Below, piece by piece: positions 19,083-29,045 of a DNA stretch of 64,000 nucleotides. How positions within the stretch are numbered: position 1 is the first letter of the stretch; each line of letters opens with the position of its first letter. The DNA comes from Trichomonas vaginalis G3. Lineage: Eukaryota > Parabasalia > Trichomonadida > Trichomonadidae. Under the pieces are notes generated by a model that did not search any database, was not told the DNA's origin, and worked only from the letters and a program-made list of their open reading frames with translations. The translations under genes were made by a program, and so were the position numbers. The stretch spans positions 16,244,001 through 16,308,000 of the forward strand of contig NC_067205.1 in the NCBI RefSeq assembly GCF_026262505.1, in the 5' to 3' direction.

Positions 19083-20381
19083 TTAATCTTCAAACAATGG
19101 ATCTCCAATTCTTTGTTTGAGCTGTTCAGTACGGATCTTACTTTCATTATACTCTTGTTGTTCCAGAAGGCGATTCTTATCACGGATTTCATCGAGCATA
19201 TACTGTGTTTGTAAAACATCTTCTTTGTTTTTACGAGCATTTGAAATGACACGATCAAGAGCTTGTTGCAATTGATTGAAATCTGGAATTCTCATTGTCA
19301 ATGCCTGTAACTTAGCTTCGTTATCAGCAATTGTTGCATTAATATTAGTTGTTTCTTCGATGATCCTTTGAAGATGGTCTTCCAATTGTTTTGTCTTTGA
19401 AAGCTGTATGTCGAGTGCAGATTGACTTCTCTTCTTCTCATTCTTAAGGAGATGTCTTAGTCTGTCATTTTCTCGTTCCGCATCTAATAATTCATGTGTT
19501 TTGAGGTTTGCCATGTAAGAATCGTTTTTACGATGTATCAAATCGAGTTCTTCTTTAGCACGGTCTAAATCAGCCATCAAACAACTTTGATCATATGATA
19601 TTTTCTGGAATTCTGCTTGAAGTTTTTCTTTTTGATCGATTAATTGTTGATGATACTCCTTCTTTTGAATCATTTCTTGGTTCTTTTGACGCATCTTCTT
19701 CAGTTTCATTGTATTTTCTTGTGTTTCTTTGTGGAACTTTTCTTTCATTGTTTGAATACTTTGGAGTTTATTTTGGAGCTTTTGTTCATAAGTTTGTTGG
19801 TTTTCTTCACGGATTTGCTGATGCCTATCAACAGCATCTTGTGCCATGATAATAGTTCTTTGTAAAACTAGTTTTTGACCAACAACCATTCTAATCATTC
19901 TTTTTTGATGTTTATTATCTGCTAAAGCATCTGCAAGTGCTTTCTTTTCGTTTTCTAGTAACTGTTGCGCTCCTTTTATCTTTTGTTCTTGTTCAAATTG
20001 TTGTTTCTTTAATTCTACTTCGAATTTAGAAGATAATCGCATATGAGTAGCTAAAAGGGCTGAAATTTTATCTTTGATTATCTTGATATATTGGTTTGGA
20101 GATCGTAAAGGAATGTCTTGCTCTGGATCGATATCAAAAAATTGAATTTTTTTCTGTCTGCGAAAATTGTAAATCATATCTCTCATTAAAATTTGAAGTT
20201 CATCGAGCTTGGATGCTTCTTTCTCTAAATTTGTTATTTGTTGCTTTTTATCCATTAAAAGTCTTCTTAATTTATCAACTTCAGCTTTAGTATTCATTAG
20301 ATCTTCTTGAGTTGGTGTTCTCGTAAGCTTTAATCGGCTGCCTTGTCGTGTGTTAAGCCGAGAATTGCCACGAGAATTCAT
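19083..20381 (-). CDS. Long coiled-coil protein, 432 aa
   Basis: The protein starts at an ATG at 20381 (MNSRGNSRLNTRQGSR), since codons further upstream lack an ATG. After a basic N-terminus with a TPTQEDL motif, nearly the whole length is predicted coiled coil rich in Gln, Lys and Glu. One short break near residues 75-105 contains aromatic and proline residues (IQFFDIDPEQDIPLR). No enzymatic domain is seen. A cytoskeletal or flagellar-base role is plausible for such proteins in a flagellate, but I do not recognise a named family. It is divergent from the IBD gene at 20454, with a 72-bp shared spacer. Confidence 0.75.
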   Translation of the reverse strand: MNSRGNSRLNTRQGSRLKLTRTPTQEDLMNTKAEVDKLRRLLMDKKQQITNLEKEASKLDELQILMRDMIYNFRRQKKIQFFDIDPEQDIPLRSPNQYIKIIKDKISALLATHMRLSSKFEVELKKQQFEQEQKIKGAQQLLENEKKALADALADNKHQKRMIRMVVGQKLVLQRTIIMAQDAVDRHQQIREENQQTYEQKLQNKLQSIQTMKEKFHKETQENTMKLKKMRQKNQEMIQKKEYHQQLIDQKEKLQAEFQKISYDQSCLMADLDRAKEELDLIHRKNDSYMANLKTHELLDAERENDRLRHLLKNEKKRSQSALDIQLSKTKQLEDHLQRIIEETTNINATIADNEAKLQALTMRIPDFNQLQQALDRVISNARKNKEDVLQTQYMLDEIRDKNRLLEQQEYNESKIRTEQLKQRIGDPLFED

Positions 20382-20453
20382 AAGAAGAAAAAAATAACAG
20401 ATTTTTGACACGATTTAATTTTAGGGGGAATAACCTCCCAAAAATATTTTTTC

Positions 20454-21515
20454 ATGAATGGATATCCTGTTGTTGAAGTTGGTAAAGATCAGATTATACT
20501 ACCTCCAGATATCCATGAAATGATCAAAAGAAAAAGTAGCCGTGATCCAAGTTCAAGGTTTGCGAATAAACTTCATATCTTATTAAAATTTGCAGGAAGC
20601 GATCCGAAAATGATAGAATATATTGGCGCGGGTTGGATATCAGATACGCAATTTAGAATCAATAAAAAGCGATTAGGCGCAGTTATGGAAATTAAACTTA
20701 ATACATTGAACGTTAATTTACGTGATCTTGGGTTTCAACAATTACAACAAGATAAGAACGGTTGGACAGAGTGGACTCGTGAGAAATTTACTATCACAAG
20801 TACCTTAAGTGACCTTGCAGATATTACTTCAGATAAGAACGGCCAAAAAGATGTTGCCAAGCAACTCAAATCTTCAAATATTGATGATTCACAGTCCTCT
20901 AAGTTTGTTATTTTGCGTGATGTAATGATCAGCAAATGCGACCCAGAAATCCAGCAGCAATTTAGAAGATTCACCGTTTCAATATGGGATGAACTTATAG
21001 AAGCTTCCGGTGGAAAAACTACATTCACACTTGACGATTTTATTTTTTTAGCAGCTAGACGCTTCAGAATATCAAAGCAGTCATTAAAAAATGCGACGCA
21101 ACTAATACGAGTTATATTCTTATGCGCCGATACTACACAAGTAACGTTATCCGATTTTACAAAATTTATGGCCAAATTTGGTCCAGAAGAAACATTAATG
21201 GAGAAGGTCGGCGGCATGCTCTCTTCCTCAAACCATCATGGAAATTGGCTTAATGTTACTACAGATCCTTCAGGGCTTTCAAATCCTGATGGTCTTTATG
21301 GATATTTTGATAATACAGAACAGAACTGCATAATATTTGTTTATCAGAATATATTTACCTTCAAGGTATGGAATCGAGTAAATGTCGCATCTTCAGATGG
21401 AAAATACTTGGTTGATCAGAATGACAACGAATATGACTCATGGGAGCAGTTTTTCCAAATTAATCCAATGAAAATACAAGAGCCATCCTTAAATCCACTC
21501 GGAGTTTTTTGGTAA
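20454..21515 (+). CDS. Initiator-binding-domain (IBD, IBP39-like) protein, 353 aa
   Basis: Residues ~35-110 match the winged-helix IBD of trichomonads. Seen motifs are IGAGWISDTQFRINKKRLG, then LNTLNVNLRDLGFQQLQ, then GWTEWTREKFT. In T. vaginalis, IBP39 uses this domain to bind the Inr core promoter (TCA(T/C)(T/A)), and its C-domain contacts RNA polymerase II. Here the centre (about 160-255) looks like paired helices of EF-hand type, without clear Ca-binding loops. The C-terminal ~75 residues are a small beta-rich domain (GLYGYFDNTEQNCIIFVYQ), perhaps SH2-like. A gene-specific transcription regulator is the likely role. The ATG at 20454 sits inside TTCATG. Confidence 0.75.
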   Translation: MNGYPVVEVGKDQIILPPDIHEMIKRKSSRDPSSRFANKLHILLKFAGSDPKMIEYIGAGWISDTQFRINKKRLGAVMEIKLNTLNVNLRDLGFQQLQQDKNGWTEWTREKFTITSTLSDLADITSDKNGQKDVAKQLKSSNIDDSQSSKFVILRDVMISKCDPEIQQQFRRFTVSIWDELIEASGGKTTFTLDDFIFLAARRFRISKQSLKNATQLIRVIFLCADTTQVTLSDFTKFMAKFGPEETLMEKVGGMLSSSNHHGNWLNVTTDPSGLSNPDGLYGYFDNTEQNCIIFVYQNIFTFKVWNRVNVASSDGKYLVDQNDNEYDSWEQFFQINPMKIQEPSLNPLGVFW

Positions 21516-21732
21516 TATTTATTTTTTTGTATGTATATTTTTGATTTTGTTTTGTACGGTAAATATATTATATTTTATTCTGATTTATTAACTGAAAAAA
21601 CAAATACACTGATTATAATCTGAATTTTTGAACGTCGCATTTGGGTATTTCGATTGGAAACAATTGCAATATAAATGCAATCATTGAACGCTGATTAGTT
21701 TCAAGTATTTCAGCAATACATGCCACTAAAAG

Positions 21733-21737
21733 TCATC
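21733..21737 (+). promoter_or_regulatory. Candidate Inr
   Basis: TCATC followed by TCTCAATTTT resembles the extended trichomonad Inr (TCAYTWYTCATTA). It lies 32 bp before the ATG of the small coiled-coil gene. Confidence 0.35.
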
Positions 21738-21766
21738 TCTCAATTTTAAACGTATACGAATAATAA

Positions 21767-22153
21767 ATGGATCTTTCATTGGTAAATAGGTTTAATGATG
21801 TTCTCGAAAGCCAGGATGTTGATACATTAAGGGCTGCGTTGCAAAATTTAATGGTTCTTTTTGAAACTCAAAACAGAAATTATCTCGAATTAAAACAGCA
21901 AGTTAAAAATCTCAAAATAAAGAAGCCAAATATGGTTGTTGAACAATGTGAAGAGATATCAATTGATCCAGAAGATAACAGACCTCCATCAAATGATATA
22001 ATTGACGATTCATACGAATTACTGGCATCTATTCGTCGATCGCGAAAAGTTCACAATAGGACCATTGCAGGTGTTGAAAAAATGTTAAATACTCTATGTA
22101 CAAATGAAGAAAATAGAACAAATCAAATGGCTAGCATATTGAATTCCGAATGA
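21767..22153 (+). CDS. Small coiled-coil protein, 128 aa, unknown
   Basis: ATG at 21767. There is an N-terminal helical region with a leucine heptad (TLRAALQNLMVLFETQNRNY), a short acidic and proline-rich linker (residues ~65-80), then a second helical segment (SYELLASIRRSRKVHNRTI). I do not recognise it. Its size and layout suit a subunit of a larger assembly. It has its own candidate Inr and shows no overlap with neighbours. Confidence 0.65.
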   Translation: MDLSLVNRFNDVLESQDVDTLRAALQNLMVLFETQNRNYLELKQQVKNLKIKKPNMVVEQCEEISIDPEDNRPPSNDIIDDSYELLASIRRSRKVHNRTIAGVEKMLNTLCTNEENRTNQMASILNSE

Positions 22154-22440
22154 ATGGCGCCATTTTCTGTGTTTGAATACAATAAATCTATGTTGTTAAT
22201 CTGAGTTTTATTAATTCTTTTCATTATTTTTTTTTATTTAACATTATACTTAACCACAATGAAGTTTTATTATACTTGAGTCTATGGCATTTCATATTAC
22301 AAGTAAGATTTATGTTTTCTAATTTTTTCAACAAATATATATTGTTATTTCACTGTTAATTGTATGCTTAATAAATGAAAGTCAAATGTATCGATAAAAC
22401 AATAAAAAATGCATTTTTTATAACTTACAATCTATTTTTT

Positions 22441-24093
22441 TTAATTCTCAACAGGTCCTAAGTCATCTTCTATAAGAATTATCTCTCTTCCACTAGCCCA
22501 TATTGGTTTGACATCTCCAGAAAGAGAAAGTTCTCCGAATATTCTATTATTTCTAGTATGAGTGACAATACCTTGATAATTCATGTTCTCGCCAGACTTA
22601 ACAAAGATTACATCACCAGGGAATACTCTACGTCCAATACGATCATGAACTGAGTTATCATCCGGAATTATTGGCAATTCAACGTTCAAATCCATGGAAA
22701 TGGATCTATTCGTAAATATAAGTAATGTCAAGCACTTTTCGTCTTTGTGTGTAACAACAGCAATCTCCCTTGTAGGTAATTCAACCATCGAATAAATTTC
22801 GGGTTGAGTTGCATGACTTGTATATGAGCGCATAATAACAGGGATGTCTAAAATCTGTGTTTGCTTGTGATTCTTGGACCCTTCTAAACTGTATTGAAGA
22901 GCTACAGATTTTGGTGGTTTTCCAGATAAAATTTTAGTAACTCTTTGTGGTTGGATCTGTTTAACAATCTTTTCTGATCTCTTAGCTTGAGGCATAGGCT
23001 CTTGATCTGAAGATGAAGAAGATGAAGATTCCGAAATTGAATCTTCTGAAGAAGATTCTGACGATTCAGTTGATTCATCTTCTTCCTCTTCAAGTTCCTG
23101 TTTTTCTTTCCTCCTTGATCTTGATTTCTGTTGTTTGTTTGGATTTGGTTTTCTTCCTCTATGTTTTGGTGCCTCATCTTTCTTAGGACCACGACGAGCA
23201 GGCTTAGGAGCTTCGTCATCTTTGACTGCCTTTGGTTCTTTATCGGTTTCGGATTTAATTCTCTTCTTAGCTTTGTCGGTTTCTTTTGGCGGAGTATCAA
23301 CTGTTTGCTTTGATGTATCTCTTCTAGAATGAGTGAAGTAAATTATTCTATCTCCGATTGCTCTCTTTTCTTGATTCGAAATCTTTGTATTGAAAAGAAG
23401 ATTGGAGACACTAACTCTCATGATTGTAGTTTTTCCTTCAAAATATGAATCTTGGAACATGTATCCGCGTGCGACTTTTGCGTAATTGGAAAATGAAATG
23501 TGGATATCTTCTTCTTGAAGAGGTAAATTTGCTCTTGTTGCGGCTTTGATACTAAATGGAGTAGGAGCGTTAACAGTCATATTCAGCTTTGGTATGTCAA
23601 CTCTTGGAATAACACGAATATAAGCTTCTTTGAGGTCTTCTCTTACATCAAGAATTTCGCATACATCATTTTCGTAAGGTGGGTAATGCAATCTCGCATA
23701 TGCTTGTTCTTTGGGATCAAATAAATGGGAAAATCGTATATTGCAAAATATTTTCACAAAATCATCTGAATTAAGCCATTCGTAGCGACGGCCGGCATAA
23801 GATTCTTCGAATTTTTGGCGTTCAGTAACTTCAACATATAAAAAGCTATCAACTGGCGGAATTGTGAACACGGAAATTACGCAATCGATTTTTTGCAGTT
23901 CGAGAAGATTGTTGTTGAGATTTTTGTCTGAAACTCGTACTAGTTCGATTTTTGCAATCGAAACGTTTTTCAATTCCTCCAAAAGCTTCTTCTTTTCTTC
24001 ATCAATCGTTTTTGGAGTATCTTCACCTTGAATTGTAAGATTCATATATTCTTGTTCAGTAATAGCTCTCTGAATTATACCATCAGAACTCAT
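22441..24093 (-). CDS. SPT5: Divergent transcription elongation factor SPT5, 550 aa
   Basis: ATG at 24093. Residues ~65-135 resemble the NGN domain, which pairs with SPT4. Residues ~140-185 carry a KOW-type segment ending in AYIRVIPRVDIP, close to the SPT5 signature V-x-LIPRID. The next block (FSNYAKVARGYMFQDSYFEGK...) parallels the SPT5 region after KOW1. About 110 residues of low-complexity basic and then Ser/Glu-rich linker follow (~265-380). Another KOW lies near 490-520 (RVFPGDVIFVKSGENMNYQG). It should clamp RNA polymerase II during elongation. At 550 aa it is shorter than animal SPT5 (~1,000), with fewer KOWs and no CTR repeats visible. Confidence 0.75.
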   Translation of the reverse strand: MSSDGIIQRAITEQEYMNLTIQGEDTPKTIDEEKKKLLEELKNVSIAKIELVRVSDKNLNNNLLELQKIDCVISVFTIPPVDSFLYVEVTERQKFEESYAGRRYEWLNSDDFVKIFCNIRFSHLFDPKEQAYARLHYPPYENDVCEILDVREDLKEAYIRVIPRVDIPKLNMTVNAPTPFSIKAATRANLPLQEEDIHISFSNYAKVARGYMFQDSYFEGKTTIMRVSVSNLLFNTKISNQEKRAIGDRIIYFTHSRRDTSKQTVDTPPKETDKAKKRIKSETDKEPKAVKDDEAPKPARRGPKKDEAPKHRGRKPNPNKQQKSRSRRKEKQELEEEEDESTESSESSSEDSISESSSSSSSDQEPMPQAKRSEKIVKQIQPQRVTKILSGKPPKSVALQYSLEGSKNHKQTQILDIPVIMRSYTSHATQPEIYSMVELPTREIAVVTHKDEKCLTLLIFTNRSISMDLNVELPIIPDDNSVHDRIGRRVFPGDVIFVKSGENMNYQGIVTHTRNNRIFGELSLSGDVKPIWASGREIILIEDDLGPVEN

Positions 24094-24830
24094 TTTGATT
24101 TTTTATTTTGAAAGAAAAAAAAAGTAAAACGAAAAATTGAAATCGCTCATTAATTTTACATTCTCTAAAATTCTAAATGGTAGGGGTGATATAGTCATCC
24201 TATCTAATATGAATTCAACCACCAAAAAGTGATGTTTGAAACTTTTTTGTTACGACTGGGATCTGCTTCTTATGTTTCAAATGGATAGAAATTGAGAATT
24301 TTGGCCTTGTGCTATTGTTAGAATAGTTCGAAGTGGATCTATCTATAGATAAGTTAATTATAATTCTATATTATATTATGCCAATTTTTTTTGAAATTAA
24401 TATCCATATCATTAAATTTCATATAATCATTGTACATCCTCTAATTTAACATAATTTATTGTATTTTAGCGATATTTATGAAGTTATCAAGAAAACTCGA
24501 TGATAAAAGAAAAATCAAGCCTATTTATATAAGATAATAGGATTTAAGTGCTGCCATAATAAAATTGAACAAAAATAATTATATTTCTATTATTTAAATT
24601 CTTCATTATATATGAAGATTCTTTCGAAAAATTAATTTGAATAAAAAAATTCTTCAAAGAATTGAATATTTAAATTTTTCGAATATCAAAAATATATTAT
24701 TTCTCTTTGTTTCTTGTGATAACGATTTTTAGGTTAATTTAAAGAACCTAACAACATACAATTAAAGCCATTCTAATGCTATTCATCTAGTTTCAGGACT
24801 GTTTTGAAAATCTGTCATTTTTGAAAAAAA
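24094..24830. other. Divergent intergenic spacer, 737 bp
   Basis: An AT-rich spacer between the SPT5 and Vps26-like genes, presumably holding both promoters. No coding frame or repeat is seen. Confidence 0.5.
24815..24819 (+). promoter_or_regulatory. Inr of the Vps26-like gene
   Basis: TCATTTTTG matches the trichomonad initiator. The A+1 at 24817 lies 14 bp before the ATG at 24831, a normal 5' leader length for trichomonads. Confidence 0.6.
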
Positions 24831-25694
24831 ATGTCAATGAGAATAAATGTTTATGAGCTTCCGCAAAACAATTATTATAAAACTAAACTAGATATCAATG
24901 ATGAACCAATATTTCTTCTAGGTGATGTAATTAAAGGCGAAATTGTTATAAATGATTCAGAAGAACTCTTATCGAAAGCAAAATCCTTCAAAATACAAAT
25001 AACAACAAATTCGTTTTCAAAAGGAATACTACAAGCAACTAAAATTATCGAAACAATTCAATTTTCTGATCTTGAAAAAATACAAAATGTTCAACCATTT
25101 GAATTTCAACCACTAAAAATAACATATCCAACATATCAGAGTGATAGAACTAATATAGTTTACTTTTTAGAAGCAATTGTTGAAAAATCAATGAAAACTA
25201 TTACTGAAACACTACCTATCGTAGCATTAAAGGCTGACTATAGACAATCTTCCCTCAGAGAAATGGTTATGCCTATAAATAACGAAAATCCTAGCTACGA
25301 TGTTTCAATTTCGTTAAAATCTACTGTATCATCGATATTTGACTCAATATCTGGAAAGATAACAGTAAACAGAGCTGATCCAAACTCAATTACTAATTCA
25401 TATATCATTATTTTAACAGAAGAAATTTTAAAAAATTCTCAAAACAACAAAACACATGAAATATGGCATTGCAAATACCAAATTATGGATGGGACACCTC
25501 GCCCAGGCTCGCAATCGCCATTTACTCTTCAACTTGGTCCAATGAAACTTTGGACACTTCCTCCTGCAAACGACTGCTTTATTCGATCAAAAATACTAAT
25601 GAGATATGTTGTAGAAGCATCAGATGGAACTTCTCAACAAGTTACTCAAACTCTTGGATTATATTTACCAAATATCGCTTGCAATCGTCAATAA
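24831..25694 (+). CDS. Vps26/VPS26C-type arrestin-fold protein, 287 aa
   Basis: Two arrestin-like beta domains are suggested. The first has PIFLLGDVIKGEIVIND, the usual start of such folds. The second contains EIWHCKYQIMDGTPRPGS followed by PF and TLPP. This corresponds to the Vps26 signature Y-EIMDG-P-RG-x-S-IP and the later N-x-FSVRYYL block (here DCFIRSKILMRYVVE). Vps26 family proteins are the cargo-side subunits of Retromer (VPS26A/B) or Retriever (VPS26C/DSCR3), acting in endosome recycling. The short N-terminus favours the VPS26C type, but a divergent Vps26 is equally possible. The start is supported by an Inr 14 bp upstream. Confidence 0.65.
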   Translation: MSMRINVYELPQNNYYKTKLDINDEPIFLLGDVIKGEIVINDSEELLSKAKSFKIQITTNSFSKGILQATKIIETIQFSDLEKIQNVQPFEFQPLKITYPTYQSDRTNIVYFLEAIVEKSMKTITETLPIVALKADYRQSSLREMVMPINNENPSYDVSISLKSTVSSIFDSISGKITVNRADPNSITNSYIIILTEEILKNSQNNKTHEIWHCKYQIMDGTPRPGSQSPFTLQLGPMKLWTLPPANDCFIRSKILMRYVVEASDGTSQQVTQTLGLYLPNIACNRQ

Positions 25695-26136
25695 CTACTT
25701 ATGTAATAGTAGTTTTTATATTATCTGGGTTATTTTTTTGTTTATTCCAATTTTTCCTTAATTTAGGAAAAATTAATCCTTTAATATTTCTTTTTCATGT
25801 ATGTAATCATTTAGTCATGATATAGTTCATACATGTGACTTCAAAGATATCATTTTCTTATTGTTTTGTAAATTTACATTTAATATTTTTTAATTTTCCA
25901 ATTCTATTTTTTGTTTTCCTCTTAAATATCAATTGTAGTGATTGTAAGAAATACTATTGTTATGTTAACTCCTGTTACTCTTACATAATTTAATAAATCT
26001 CTTAATTTCAAGTTTAATGATATTGGTGAACAAAACTTCTACACATTTTTCATTTATCTACAGAACTTAGAAAGGAATCAAATAAAATAGGAAATTAATG
26101 CTATCTTTTTAATGTTTGTTGTTAAATATATAAAGA
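25695..26136. other. Convergent 3' spacer, AT-rich
   Basis: A gene-free spacer between two converging genes. Nothing but AT-rich sequence is seen. Confidence 0.5.
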
Positions 26137-26952
26137 TTATACATTTATTCCTGGACCAGAGTCTTCTTCTTTATCTTCATTGTAAAGATTTTCAGGTTGA
26201 GAGTTTTCTTGTGCGTTTTCTGGTTCAGTCTCTTCTTCGAATATACAACCCCGCATGACATCCCAGCCAATCAGAGCCCAAATGAATCCGACAACAAAAC
26301 CAGCAAGAACATCATCAGGATGATGTTTAAAGTCTCTTATTCTCGATGCACCAACATAAAATCCATACAAAATCGGAGCCGAACCTAATAATATTCCAAA
26401 CATGATTTTCGTTTTTATAAATCTTTGAATGAAAAGTCCAAGAACTGTCATGCCTGAAACACCCATTTGCGCATGCCCTGATGGCCAGCTTTGGAACAAA
26501 TCATAATAATATGAATCACTTTTTACTTTTGAACAATTATTTCTTCCATTAACGTTGGTACTATTACAGACAGCAAAAACATTTGGCCTTGCTCTTCCCG
26601 TATAGTTTTTGAAAATTGAAACAATAATTGCTGACCAGAATTCTATTATTACAATATCCCAAGCTAGTGTAAAAGGTCTAAACTTTCTGAAAAATTTAGG
26701 AAAGAATCTTTGTAAGAGATATGCAACAACAATTGTAAAGAAATATATAAGAAACTGATACAACATTAATCTATCAAATCGGACTGTACTTGAATGATAA
26801 GGAAAATTTGAGTTTGAATCATTAGGTGGAACATGTAATGGATTCGACTTCACATATAAGAATAGTATCTCGTAGACAACACATAGTAAACCAGCAATAA
26901 TAAAGTTCGGGATATCTAGTTTCTTCCAGTTATTTTTTGCAAACTCTTTCAT
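26137..26952 (-). CDS. PAP2-family lipid phosphate phosphatase, 271 aa
   Basis: All three motifs of the PAP2 superfamily are present in order: KNYTGRARP (K-x6-RP), WPSGH (PSGH, with the catalytic-acid His), and SRIRDFKHHPDD (SR-x5-H-x3-D, with the nucleophile His). About six membrane segments surround them, giving the LPP/DPP1 topology. These enzymes dephosphorylate phosphatidic acid, diacylglycerol pyrophosphate or related lipids in membranes. The acidic C-terminal tail is cytosolic-looking. Start: ATG at 26952, with a good Inr 20 bp upstream. Confidence 0.93.
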   Translation of the reverse strand: MKEFAKNNWKKLDIPNFIIAGLLCVVYEILFLYVKSNPLHVPPNDSNSNFPYHSSTVRFDRLMLYQFLIYFFTIVVAYLLQRFFPKFFRKFRPFTLAWDIVIIEFWSAIIVSIFKNYTGRARPNVFAVCNSTNVNGRNNCSKVKSDSYYYDLFQSWPSGHAQMGVSGMTVLGLFIQRFIKTKIMFGILLGSAPILYGFYVGASRIRDFKHHPDDVLAGFVVGFIWALIGWDVMRGCIFEEETEPENAQENSQPENLYNEDKEEDSGPGINV

Positions 26953-29045
26953 TGGATATTTTTTCGAAAAATGAAATTCAATATTGTGAAAAAAATTGAA
27001 ATCACAATTCTGAATCGCCTTATATTCAATTTTCAGTACTTAGCCGTTTCATATCAAAACTATAATTAATAAGAAACAATATAAAATAAATTTTACTCAG
27101 GATCTCTTAATTTCCACAAATTAAAGAACTGTTTTAGGATACATGAACTCCTTTGAATTTAAGGCAAAAGATTACAAAACAGCGTTTCGAAAAAATGAAC
27201 CTTTTCTTAAATAGGAAACATAATTATTAATTTTTGAATAATATTCAAATTGTCATAGTATGACATTATTTACCATTATAAAAATGTAATCAGAATACGA
27301 TTATGATTCATTGGAATCGATTTTCATTTCAAAATATATCATAGTTGGCTCCGAATAAATCGGCTCAGGAGTGCAGAATAGTTAATAATTTTCAATAAGT
27401 ACTAATAGGATATCTTATTAAATAGATTTACAATGTTTGAAGGTTCGTTTACATTTAAATTTCTTTTTGTTACTCTTGTGTTGTAAACAGAAATTCATCA
27501 AAAGTGACACCTCAGAAAAGCTAAAATATTGAATTTTTGGAACTCTTGATAGAGCACGTTTTTAAATATTAATTAAAGTAAATGTATATTTTGTAAAGAT
27601 TCTTTTTAATAAAAAAATAAAATTTTGAAGAAGAACACAAAATCTTCTGAAAAATAATATCACATAAACTCATATTATTTTCTAATATATAACTATTTTA
27701 TATAAAAATCAAATTCAATGATCTTAAAAGCGAAGGATAAACCTCAAAATTTACGAATATAATGAGTGGGAATATAATGCTTATCTATCATAAAACCATA
27801 TGAAATATCAATTTTTGCTTTACGCCTAATTTTTGACGACAATTAGCAAAAAATGTTAAATGCTAACACTCAGTCCATTTGAATATGAAAAATAAAATTG
27901 ACTTTGATTAAATGTTTTAAAATTCAGCTCGAAGTTGATTTATATTGAACAAAATTAGAATTGAAATTATTTCTTTTTATTTAAGCAGTAGTTTATGAGG
28001 GCATGAAAACATTCCATCTCTAATGAAGGGATTAGTGTCAGAAATATTGGTGATTTGACATATTTACCACATTGAATTGAATCTCAATTTTTTTCCCCTG
28101 AAATTATGTGTAACTTAGACAATGATACTTCAGATTAATGAGCATATATTGGAGGCAGCAAAAAAATAATGACATCTATACAATGCCAAAATAAAGCTCC
28201 TATAATTGTGATTAAATATTTCTCAGATTTTTTTGGAAAAAGCACTGATAATCGAGATGATTTGTATTTCACTTCAATATGGTAAGTTACAGTAATGTGT
28301 TGCCTTTCAATAGAACACGTTTTATGAAAAATTTGGATATCCTTGAATTATAAATGACTTTCTTTTTTTGTTTATAGGCTGCTTTAATCAATGGTGAAAT
28401 CTATAATATATTTTGATCAATACTGGGACCTAATTTATCATGAAAATATTCATCTTGACGAAATTTTGTACATCTGGATGGGAACTAACATCTTAATTAC
28501 ATATTCTCCGAATATCTATTAAAATGCTTAAATAAACCAGAATTGATTTAAGGATTTTTATTCTGATAATTATGTTCTTAATTCATATGCAAATGTTAGT
28601 GTGTATCTTCAAAATTTGATGACACATACTTAAAAACTATGAATTCAAAGTAAAATGTTATTTCCATTGTAATTTTCTTATAAATTAAATTATTGGAACA
28701 AGAATCATTCAAATATAAAATCCATGCAATTGGCGTATTGCATTTCATTCTAATACATTAATAGCTGAACCTATCGATTAATTGATGAAAAATTTGAAAT
28801 AAGAATCAATTGAAACCTAATTTAGAATCAATGGATCTTACTCTTATTATTCACCTATTGCAAATCTGAAATGTTTTTTCTCCAATAATCGATTTTTAAA
28901 ATTTAAACAGGAAATTATGTATAAAATTACCAGCAAACCATTTTCAAATTTTTACCTCAACCTCCATAAAATAGCATCAAAAATTGAGAGAAATCACGAT
29001 AGATAATTCAAAAGAATCGATTTCAAAATAAAATTTTACATAAAA
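26953..29045. other. 2.1-kb gene-free AT-rich region
   Basis: Apart from the PAP2 promoter on the left, no frame longer than a few dozen codons and no clear repeat or palindrome was found. It may contain decayed sequence or non-coding RNA, but nothing supports either. Confidence 0.45.
26966..26974 (-). promoter_or_regulatory. Inr of the PAP2 gene
   Basis: The minus-strand sequence TCATTTTTC fits TCAYTWYTC exactly. A+1 is at 26972, 20 bp from the ATG at 26952. Confidence 0.6.

Noticed and set aside
22902-23332. Several frames over the charged part of the SPT5 gene
   Set aside because: Low-complexity codons of the linker leave other frames open; none has a domain or its own start signals.
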